Source: Micrococcales bacterium
GTDB lineage: Bacteria; Actinomycetota; Actinomycetes; S36-B12; UBA5976
Length of the DNA: 14,598 nt
NCBI GenBank assembly: GCA_024640585.1
Contig: JAHEEQ010000103.1
Coordinates: forward strand, 1 to 14,598
Direction of reading: 5' to 3'
Position numbers and translations under genes: made by a program. Shown one piece after another: positions 5,643 through 12,491 of the stretch. The notes below the pieces were generated by a model that worked only from the letters and a program-made list of their open reading frames with translations, did not search any database and was not told where the DNA came from. How positions within the stretch are numbered: position 1 is the first letter of the stretch; every line of letters starts with the position of its first letter.

Positions 5643-8099
5643 CTATATTTCCCAAAGTTTTGCAATCGCATCTTGAGCACGAGCTTCGTATCTCTGGATT
5701 AAATTTTTTGCAATGTCTACTTCTGATTTTTCATTCGCAATCTCAGCGAGTAATTCTCTTTGAACAGATAACGGTGGAAGCGGGATATCCCATTCTTTGA
5801 CAATGGCCTGGCTGATATTGGGCTGCGCTCCGCCCGCACCCGCGTCAATAAACGATTGCTTTTGGCTTTGTAAGAAGTAAAGTAAATAGAGTTCTTCTAT
5901 AAGATTCTTATCAACCTGAGCACAGGCAATCGCTTGATTGGTAGCCATTGGAACGCCCATAATTCCAGTTTTCCCGATTGAAGCACCATACATTGCAAGC
6001 ATTACAGTTCCCTTAGGCATAACCTTCGCACTGCTCTCCTTAAGTCCAACTTCGGTAATCGTTTTCTCTGTTTCAACCACTTCGGATTCGTTAAGGTCGC
6101 CAATATTTGCCCACAAGATACTGCCGCCGTAATAGGCAGCTGTTCCGGATTTGGGAGTACCCCCGCTACTCCATTTAGCGACATCTTGGAGTTTAACTAC
6201 AGGCCATTTTGCATCTACAGGTAAAAGTGGTTTCCAAGAATCAACAATTTGTCTCGCACCATTAATAATCGCATGGTAATTATTCAACTCGCTGACAAAC
6301 GAAGATTGGCGATAAATTGGAATAACCGGAATAGGAATTTCGATTAAATCAGAATATTTCAACTGGTCTCTAACCGCTCCCTTGGTACGACTTCTAACCT
6401 CGACATTGAATCTCTCGCTTTTGAGGATATAGAAAAGGTAAGAGGCGTCTAGTGTTTCTTTTTCCGATATCTCGAAAACCACATACATCGGACTAACTGC
6501 ACCAGTAGCGCTAGTTTTGTTCAGGGCAATTGAACCAACATTTATGCGAGACGGATTGTATGCAAAATCAAGAGGCAAGATTTGCTTGTAATTTGAAATA
6601 TCTTCAGATGCAACATCCTTGTCAAAATAATCTCGACTTGCAATAAATCCTTGTTTATTTGATACAGACCATACAGGAATTGCGTCATTATTTGCTACTC
6701 GTAGTTTCCGTTCACGAATGAAATTGCCAAGAATAGCTTTATTACCAGTACTTTTATCTGGAGCTTCTAAATATTTCGAGAGGGACAAGTCAATGTTCTC
6801 GTTTTTGAGAATTGTTTCTTTTTTGATGATTGCATGCAACGCTGAATCTAAACTTTCCGATTTTTTGAAAGAGATTAAAGTTTCTGTAAGTGCGGGAAGG
6901 TCATTCAGTTCAACTACTCGCCTCCTGGCTCCAAGGTCTGTTCCATCATTACTCACTGTTGAAAATATTATTTGTTCATTTTCATTGGCAAATGATTTAT
7001 CGAAAAAGAGAATGCTGGTTTTAACCCCAGAATATGGCTGAAAAACACCTGAAGGGAGTGAGATGACCGCCCAAAGTCCATTCTCTAACATGGATTTTCT
7101 CAACTCTTTGTAAGCCTTGCCAGTTTGAAAAATGATGCCATCAGGTACGACGATTCCAGCTCGTCCGCTTGGTTTTAGGTGATTAATTATGTAATCAACA
7201 AATAAGACTTCAGAGCGATTTGAAGAGAGTGCAAATTTCTTATGAGGTTTGATACCGCCTTTTGGCGTCATGAAAGGAGGATTTGCAAGAATCACATCAA
7301 ACCTATCTGCCCAACGGTCTTCACTCGTTAATGAGTCATATTGGAAAATTTGAGGATTCTTAAATTGATGCAAATACATATTCACTTGAGCAATTCGAAC
7401 CATTGTTGGGTCAATGTCATAGCCTTGAAGATTCTGCATTAACTTTTTGCGTTCATCGGGTGTTAGTGGTTTTTCTTCTTTCTTAGAGTCAAGTTTCCCG
7501 TCATGTTGTTCAAGAATGTGGTTGTAGGTACTGACCAAAAAGCCTGCCGTACCACAAGCGGGGTCAAGTACCTTGTCATCTTTGGTTGGGTTTATAACGT
7601 CAACTATGAAGTCAATGATGTGACGAGGAGTTCTAAACTGACCCGCATCTCCCTGTGACGACATTATTGAAAGCAAATACTCGTAAGCATTTCCCAACTC
7701 TTCTGGGTGGGTGTAGTCAAAGTAGCTGATTTCTTTCAGAAATAGACCCAGTGTTTCTGGTGAACGATAGGGCAAAAACGCTGCTTTAAATATGGTGCGA
7801 AATAACTCAGGAAGTTGTTTTGCCTCAGAGAATTTCGTTAAAGCTTCTCCGTACAAATTCATCTTTTCCTGATTTCCAATTCGTGAATCGATTAACTTAG
7901 TCCACGCGTATGGTTCGAGTTCACCCATAAAAAATGATGGTTCACCGCCTGCCCTTATTGCTGCTTGGTCCATGTCATCCATGAACTTATAAATAAGTGC
8001 GTAGGTAATTTGGTCAATTTGTGTTGTTGGATTAGGAGCTACCCCAACGAGAACATCTCTTGCGGCATCAATATGACGTTTCGTCTCTGAATTAAGCAT
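5643..8099 (-). CDS. hsdMS: Fused type I modification-specificity subunit (HsdM-HsdS)
   Basis: This 818-residue protein joins an N6-adenine DNA methyltransferase to a full specificity subunit. Residues 1-440 are HsdM: an N-terminal helical domain, the S-adenosylmethionine motif DPACGTAGF (179-187), a QGYDID motif (225-230) and catalytic NPPF (273-276). Residues about 455-595 and 632-775 are two target-recognition domains; the second is typical (WSSGGTPKSG, GGSILWANIGDL, and the helical-repeat entry IPLPPLSVQREL). It should bind a bipartite DNA site, methylate adenines and provide specificity to HsdR. M and S are usually separate genes. It begins three bases after hsdR ends, and AGGA in the hsdR tail can serve as ribosome-binding site. 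No frame breaks are seen. Confidence 0.93.
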   Translation of the reverse strand: MLNSETKRHIDAARDVLVGVAPNPTTQIDQITYALIYKFMDDMDQAAIRAGGEPSFFMGELEPYAWTKLIDSRIGNQEKMNLYGEALTKFSEAKQLPELFRTIFKAAFLPYRSPETLGLFLKEISYFDYTHPEELGNAYEYLLSIMSSQGDAGQFRTPRHIIDFIVDVINPTKDDKVLDPACGTAGFLVSTYNHILEQHDGKLDSKKEEKPLTPDERKKLMQNLQGYDIDPTMVRIAQVNMYLHQFKNPQIFQYDSLTSEDRWADRFDVILANPPFMTPKGGIKPHKKFALSSNRSEVLFVDYIINHLKPSGRAGIVVPDGIIFQTGKAYKELRKSMLENGLWAVISLPSGVFQPYSGVKTSILFFDKSFANENEQIIFSTVSNDGTDLGARRRVVELNDLPALTETLISFKKSESLDSALHAIIKKETILKNENIDLSLSKYLEAPDKSTGNKAILGNFIRERKLRVANNDAIPVWSVSNKQGFIASRDYFDKDVASEDISNYKQILPLDFAYNPSRINVGSIALNKTSATGAVSPMYVVFEISEKETLDASYLFYILKSERFNVEVRSRTKGAVRDQLKYSDLIEIPIPVIPIYRQSSFVSELNNYHAIINGARQIVDSWKPLLPVDAKWPVVKLQDVAKWSSGGTPKSGTAAYYGGSILWANIGDLNESEVVETEKTITEVGLKESSAKVMPKGTVMLAMYGASIGKTGIMGVPMATNQAIACAQVDKNLIEELYLLYFLQSQKQSFIDAGAGGAQPNISQAIVKEWDIPLPPLSVQRELLAEIANEKSEVDIAKNLIQRYEARAQDAIAKLWEI

Positions 8100-8102
8100 T
8101 TA

Positions 8103-10637
8103 TTAGATTCCTGTCAGGTGGTAGGCGTAGTCGTTTACGTATTGAGGAATTATGTTCTTGAATCCATTAAGACGTTCGTAATCAGAAAAATCAAAGGATG
8201 CGCATGTGTGGAATCGAGCCAATTGTTTACTTTTTACTATGTCTCGAACTTCGCTATCAACTATGAATGCCTTAAAGAAATTCTTGACAGGCTGATAATG
8301 AGGTTGGTCAACCGTGTGAATTTCCATGAACTTCTCCCACTCAGATTCAAGTAATTCGTCTTTCATTTCAAAGCCATCTTTATCACCGAATGCGACTTCT
8401 AGGAACTCTCTTACGGATATCCGGCGGTCGATGTTGAAAACTTTCCGAATGCGCTCGAGATTCAAATAATTCTTTGGCTTATCCAAAACGTGAGTCTTCA
8501 CATAATCCTCCGCACCTTGAATGTCGCCATTTTTCCACAGTGCTGCCAAGACCTCATTTCCAGTTACATCTTCAGCAATCGCAGTCTTAAATCCTTCACG
8601 GTCGATGCGCATAATGACGCCTTCGGATGATTCTGTAAGAGTTGCGATTTCGTCTTGAGTAGATAGGTCAATCTCACCACTGATTCCTGGAATTTTTCCA
8701 TCGATGTCACCTCCGCCTAAATTGCTCGAAGGTTTAGAAAGCTTAATTTTCTCATCGTAATCAAATTCATTCTCAAAATATTCGCAGGTTGCAAAGAAGT
8801 CAAAGAATTTAAACTTAGTCTTTTCAATTGAGAGTTCGATATCTGAGAAATTGTCGTAATCGAAGCTCCACTTGCGAGTTCCTCGGCCTTTCATCTGCAC
8901 GAAGTCAGATGGGCTAAATACTGGACGCATTAGGGCAATATTGAGTAGGTCTTGGCAGTCGTAACCTGTTGTCATCATGCCAACCGTGACAGTTACTCTC
9001 GTTTTGCTGGAGTCATAGCCTTCAGGTTGCTTAACCTTCCCGCCTAATTGGTTATTAGAAAAGTTAATTGTCATTTGTTGAGCGCCAGCAACATTCGAAG
9101 ATACCTGCATTGCAAAATCAGACTCAGCGTAGACATCAGGCCACTTTTGGAATGCAATTTTGTTAAGAATATTTGTAAGTCTTGCCGCATGCTTCTGTGA
9201 AACGGCAAAAACAATCGTCTTTCCAAAGAGTGGGATTCCCATTTCCTTAGCTACTGGGTCGAAAAGTCCGTTTTCAATAAGTGCCTGACACATGGCAATG
9301 TTGGTCTCTTCATTAAAAATCTTTTTTTCGTAGTGCTTTTCATTGAATCGCTCTTCAATTTCAGTTCCAGATTCATCGGTAACGCGAACCGCATAACCTT
9401 CGTTAGAGAGCAATTCTGTTGTGATATTTGTACGAGCATCTACAAGCGTTGGTTTGATGAGATAACCATCGTTTGCACCACGCTCAAGGTCGTATGAGAA
9501 GGTTGGGTGTCCAGGTTCGCATCCGAAGGTTCGATATGTATCGACCAAAAGACGACGCTCATACTCTCGCTGGTCATCAGAATTACTTGAATCAAAACCT
9601 CTTAAATAATTCTTAGGCGTTGCGGTAAGGCCCAATTTGTATCCCACGAAATATTCAAATACTGCGCGTGAATTGCCTCCGATGGAACGGTGAGCTTCAT
9701 CTGAAATCACAAGTTCAAAATCTGTTGGAGAAAATTCTTTCTTATACCTGTCGCCAGCCAAGAAAGTTTGGACAGTGGAAACCACAACCTCAGCATTGGC
9801 CCAAGAATCACGTGCATCCTTGTAAATAACTGTCTTGTAATCCTTACCCAGATATTGCACGAATGCCTTTTCTGCTTGGTCTTCAAGCTCAAGACGGTCA
9901 ACGAGGAAAAGTACACGTCGAGCATTTCCTGACTTAAGAAACATCTTGATGACAGCGGCTGAGATAAGTGTCTTTCCGGTACCTGTAGCCATCTCAAAAA
10001 GGAAACGCTGCTTTCCTTCTTTTGCTGCTTCTTGAATGGATTTCAATGCTTGCACTTGATAAGGACGCATCTGCTTCAAGTTATTGCGCTTCAAAAATTC
10101 TTTTGTCTTGGAAGGTTCTTGGAAGTCTGGGTCAGCGGAAAAGTTTGGCATCTGTGTAGCGATGATGTAATTCTCATCAACTTTAGTTGAAGCCAGTTCT
10201 TGAGAATTAGGTTCGTAATTTTCAAACTGCGTAATGGATTCAGGTGTTGGGAAACGGGTAATAGTTTCAGGATTTCCATGCTTGGTGTCCCAAAAATAAT
10301 GAATATTTCCGTTGCTCAAAATGATGAAACGGGCTCCGCAATTTCTTGCATAGTTGCGAGCTTGCTCCTTCGCAGATAGAGGTTCTATGGATTCTTTCTT
10401 AGCTTCAAGAACTACAAGAGGGCGTTTATCTTTATCTAAAAGTAAAAAGTCAATCGCTCCGCTTTGGCCAGAGCGTGATACTGCATTCTCTAAGTCGTCG
10501 CCTAGCTCGCTGTACTTAACGCCAGCTTCAAGTTGAATGTTTGCTGGACCTTGTGGTCCATCTTCAAAGCGCCATCCAGAAGTTTCGAGGAGGCGATTGA
10601 TTTTGATACGAGCTTTTGCTTCGTTGCTAGTACTCAC
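8103..10637 (-). CDS. hsdR: Type I restriction endonuclease subunit R
   Basis: This 844-residue protein is the motor and nuclease of the restriction complex. A PD-(D/E)xK nuclease is at the N-terminus: D63 in AIDFLLLD, E78 and K80 in VLEAK, and Q92/Y96 of the QxxxY motif. Then comes a superfamily 2 DNA translocase with Walker A MATGTGKT (216-223), DEAH (313-316), LTATP (337-341) and motif VI QMKGRGTR (581-588). The C-terminus (about 650-844) should dock to the methylase. Its length fits the shorter EcoEI-like HsdR group. The start is GTG at 10637, overlapping the TGA of the HTH gene by four bases (GTGA), with GGGGAG five bases upstream. All core catalytic motifs are present, so the system is probably active. 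Confidence 0.95.
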   Translation of the reverse strand: MSTSNEAKARIKINRLLETSGWRFEDGPQGPANIQLEAGVKYSELGDDLENAVSRSGQSGAIDFLLLDKDKRPLVVLEAKKESIEPLSAKEQARNYARNCGARFIILSNGNIHYFWDTKHGNPETITRFPTPESITQFENYEPNSQELASTKVDENYIIATQMPNFSADPDFQEPSKTKEFLKRNNLKQMRPYQVQALKSIQEAAKEGKQRFLFEMATGTGKTLISAAVIKMFLKSGNARRVLFLVDRLELEDQAEKAFVQYLGKDYKTVIYKDARDSWANAEVVVSTVQTFLAGDRYKKEFSPTDFELVISDEAHRSIGGNSRAVFEYFVGYKLGLTATPKNYLRGFDSSNSDDQREYERRLLVDTYRTFGCEPGHPTFSYDLERGANDGYLIKPTLVDARTNITTELLSNEGYAVRVTDESGTEIEERFNEKHYEKKIFNEETNIAMCQALIENGLFDPVAKEMGIPLFGKTIVFAVSQKHAARLTNILNKIAFQKWPDVYAESDFAMQVSSNVAGAQQMTINFSNNQLGGKVKQPEGYDSSKTRVTVTVGMMTTGYDCQDLLNIALMRPVFSPSDFVQMKGRGTRKWSFDYDNFSDIELSIEKTKFKFFDFFATCEYFENEFDYDEKIKLSKPSSNLGGGDIDGKIPGISGEIDLSTQDEIATLTESSEGVIMRIDREGFKTAIAEDVTGNEVLAALWKNGDIQGAEDYVKTHVLDKPKNYLNLERIRKVFNIDRRISVREFLEVAFGDKDGFEMKDELLESEWEKFMEIHTVDQPHYQPVKNFFKAFIVDSEVRDIVKSKQLARFHTCASFDFSDYERLNGFKNIIPQYVNDYAYHLTGI

Positions 10638-10924
10638 TTCAACTCCCCTTTCTTACTTTTACTTTTTACCGAAGCTGAGCTGCGGCTGCTTGGGCGGCTC
10701 TCTGACCACTTTTCAATGTCTGCTCGCCACCATAGACGAAGGGGGTGACGTTTCTTTCCTCTTGATTCAAAGATTGGAGCAGGAAAGCCCTTCTCCTCTA
10801 TAGCAATGAGCGTATTGACGCTTGAACGGGTTATGCCAAGTAAATCTGCTACGGCATGGATGTCGAGTACATCCTTGTCTAAAAGTCGCCCTAGGAGGCG
10901 CTCAACCTCTGTTCGGGAAGCCAT
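10634..10924 (-). CDS. Small HTH regulator leading the restriction-modification operon
   Basis: From ATG 10924 this is a 96-residue protein with an AlpA/excisionase-like HTH: LDIHAVADLLGITRSSVNTL, then RLWWRADIEKW, with a Ser/Lys-rich tail. A longer frame from ATG 10969 adds 15 residues (MTFFHFRETPATVSR). I prefer 10924, because a -10-like TACAGT stands seven bases before it, matching the spacing on the other side of the divergent region, and there is no ribosome-binding site for either start. Its stop overlaps the hsdR start. Position suggests a controller protein that times restriction, perhaps by binding the palindromes at 10918-11018, one of which covers its own start codon. The regulatory role is inferred. 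Confidence 0.78.
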   Translation of the reverse strand: MASRTEVERLLGRLLDKDVLDIHAVADLLGITRSSVNTLIAIEEKGFPAPIFESRGKKRHPLRLWWRADIEKWSESRPSSRSSASVKSKSKKGELK

Positions 10925-10931
10925 ACGACTT
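10918..10931. promoter_or_regulatory. Operator copy 1 (imperfect palindrome)
   Basis: AAGCCATACGACTT differs at two positions from AAGTCATATGACTT. It covers the preferred start codon of the HTH regulator (10924-10922) and follows its -10 box, so a bound protein would block transcription or translation start. Confidence 0.6.
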
Positions 10932-10959
10932 ACTGTAGCGGGTGTCTCCCGAAAGTGAA
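10932..10959 (-). promoter_or_regulatory. Promoter of the HTH-hsdR-hsdMS operon
   Basis: On the minus strand a -10-like TACAGT lies at 10937-10932 and TTCACT, a 4-of-6 match to the -35 consensus, at 10959-10954, with 16 bases between. The start codon at 10924 is seven bases beyond the -10, so the transcript is probably leaderless. Confidence 0.5.
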
Positions 10960-10961
10960 AG

Positions 10962-10977
10962 AAAGTCATATGACTTT
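10962..10977. promoter_or_regulatory. Operator copy 2 (perfect 16-bp palindrome)
   Basis: AAAGTCATATGACTTT is a perfect palindrome. It lies between the two promoters and overlaps the -35 box of the rightward promoter. Its centre is 45 bases from that of copy 1 and 42 from that of copy 3, about four helical turns each. Confidence 0.75.
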
Positions 10978-11003
10978 ACAAAACGAACTCCAACATATAC
11001 AAT
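10975..11003 (+). promoter_or_regulatory. Promoter of the ARPP-1 operon
   Basis: TTTACA (10975-10980) and TACAAT (10998-11003) are 17 bases apart, a good match to the vegetative consensus. Transcription would start about 11010-11012, at the ATG itself. No Shine-Dalgarno is present before that ATG, which fits a leaderless message. Confidence 0.65.
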
Positions 11004-11004
11004 A

Positions 11005-11018
11005 AAGTCATATGACTT
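11005..11018. promoter_or_regulatory. Operator copy 3 (perfect 14-bp palindrome)
   Basis: AAGTCATATGACTT is a perfect palindrome and contains the ATG (11012-11014) of the ARPP-1 gene and the predicted transcription start. A protein bound here should repress the operon. Confidence 0.75.
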
Positions 11019-11944
11019 CTATAGAGCTCTTCCTCAATCAGACGCAACAAGTGGGTCCCTTGCAGATTTGGCCTATGAAATGGACTGGTCTATCCACCAT
11101 TGACTACCTAGTTCCGCCAAATATTGACCAGTTGTTTTTCCGTGAATACGACGAAGGCGACGGACCTGAGATTGGAAGAATCGAAGTTTTTAATCCGACT
11201 TCTACTCCAGTTCTCATTCCAGGTGGTTGGGTTGTTGGAGGAGACTTGCTACAAGTCAGAGCTTTCGATTCATCTGCATTAGTCGCACCAATGCAGTCAA
11301 TCATTGCAAATGTTTCCTGCGTTGAACGAGGACGTTGGGGTGAAGGCAAAACTGAAGTAGACGGCGGTCGTGCTCCACTTTCTGTTCATGCCTCAGGCAG
11401 GGTATTCAATCGCAACAGCAAGGTATGGACCATTGATATCGAAAGTAGGCAACAAAGTGTTTGGAAGAGAGTTTCTCAACTAGAAAATCTGAGTGGTTCA
11501 AGGCCAACAAGCTCATTGCAACAAATTATGACCGAGGATTCAACTTCTCTGAATATTCCAAATTCACTTCTCAATAGTTCTAGTCAAACACTTCGAACCA
11601 TAGATGGACAGAACAGCATAATTATTGCTTTTGATGGCACGCCTCTTTTGTTGGAGGCCTTCTCTGACGAAAGAGCTTTAAGAGAAACCATCCAATCAAC
11701 TATTAGGTCAATCTCATTCGATATCGACCACCTTGACTTTATTCCTACAACTAAAGAAAGCATAAAAGAGTTCATTGAATTAGCTTCGCTTGGAAATTTA
11801 ACCGCATCGGGTAGGGGTATTACAAATATGAATTTTCTCGGTGGGGGTCAGCGAGTAGATACAAATGCATTGAGTGATGCAGAAGGAAAATTGATTCACA
11901 TAACTGCTCTGAACAGAGCACATCGATTACTACAGGAGGTTTAA
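11012..11944 (+). CDS. ARPP-1 domain protein
   Basis: This 310-residue protein shows the hallmark core of the ARPP-1 family (ARG and rhodanese-phosphatase-superfamily-associated protein): REYDEGDGPEIGRIEVFN, then LIPGGWVVGGDLLQVRAF (about 68-85) and the signature VSCVERGRW (101-109; C103, E105, R106, R108, W109). Family recognition is from memory of this signature. Family proteins were described computationally as neighbours of ADP-ribosylglycohydrolases and rhodanese-phosphatase superfamily enzymes in predicted nucleotide-processing or conflict systems; I know of no settled activity. No signal peptide or membrane segment is seen. The gene begins a three-gene operon, and its stop codon directly abuts the phosphatase start, which supports the family call. 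The message appears leaderless, with the ATG inside operator copy 3. Confidence 0.82.
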   Translation: MTSIELFLNQTQQVGPLQIWPMKWTGLSTIDYLVPPNIDQLFFREYDEGDGPEIGRIEVFNPTSTPVLIPGGWVVGGDLLQVRAFDSSALVAPMQSIIANVSCVERGRWGEGKTEVDGGRAPLSVHASGRVFNRNSKVWTIDIESRQQSVWKRVSQLENLSGSRPTSSLQQIMTEDSTSLNIPNSLLNSSSQTLRTIDGQNSIIIAFDGTPLLLEAFSDERALRETIQSTIRSISFDIDHLDFIPTTKESIKEFIELASLGNLTASGRGITNMNFLGGGQRVDTNALSDAEGKLIHITALNRAHRLLQEV

Positions 11945-12439
11945 ATGAACGGAATAAATAATGAACTTTATAGTGAAATTTTGCCAGGTTTATATATGGG
12001 CGGAACAGCTGATGATGACGTGGTCGATGTCGCGAAACCACTTAAGAATCTCAATGCGACTAATGAATTCGACAGTGTTGTAACTGCATATAGTTGGGCC
12101 CAGCCGATGTCGTGGTATGTGCATGAAAATCGGTTCGGGTTTGCAGATGGCCCAATCAATAATGAAACATTAGTAAAAGTAAAGGAGCTTGCTAATTGGC
12201 TGCATACTGAATGGAAGGCAGGAAAACGTTGCCTGAGCAGGTGCCAGGCTGGAGCTAATCGAAGTGGTCTGATTCTGGCACTTGTACTGATGAAAGAGGG
12301 CTTTTCGGCCAGAGATGCAATTTGCCTAATCAAGGACAAGCGGGGGTCATTCGCACTTGGAAATATGCACTTTCAAAATGTTCTACTAAGTCTGAATTCA
12401 AAGCAGGATGACCCTACTAACCTCAATTCCTCGAACTAA
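11945..12439 (+). CDS. Cysteine-dependent phosphatase, dual-specificity/rhodanese-phosphatase superfamily
   Basis: This 164-residue protein has the P-loop signature Cx5R in RCQAGANRSGL (nucleophile C100, R106) and an upstream FADGP with D68 placed like the general acid of dual-specificity phosphatases. The N-terminus ILPGLYMGG resembles the start of that fold. The usual histidine before the cysteine is arginine (R99). Substrate is unknown: protein, nucleotide or ADP-ribose phosphate are all possible, and the ARPP-1 neighbour favours a nucleotide-type ligand. The start directly follows the ARPP-1 stop, and AGGAGG within the last ARPP-1 codons is a strong ribosome-binding site, so expression is tightly coupled and much stronger initiation is expected here than for the leaderless first gene. 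Confidence 0.85.
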   Translation: MNGINNELYSEILPGLYMGGTADDDVVDVAKPLKNLNATNEFDSVVTAYSWAQPMSWYVHENRFGFADGPINNETLVKVKELANWLHTEWKAGKRCLSRCQAGANRSGLILALVLMKEGFSARDAICLIKDKRGSFALGNMHFQNVLLSLNSKQDDPTNLNSSN

Positions 12440-12491
12440 GATTCGATAAGGAAGTTACGGTGAAATAAATCTAGAACGGGAAGTGCAAAAT

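Noticed and set aside
10925..10969. Longer start (ATG 10969) for the HTH regulator
   Set aside because: It adds 15 residues outside the HTH domain, has no ribosome-binding site, and the -10-like TACAGT would lie inside the coding region. It is kept only as an alternative.
11968..12339. Minus-strand 123-residue frame opposite the phosphatase gene
   Set aside because: It lies fully opposite a gene with a clear catalytic signature and strong ribosome-binding site, and has no recognisable motif of its own.
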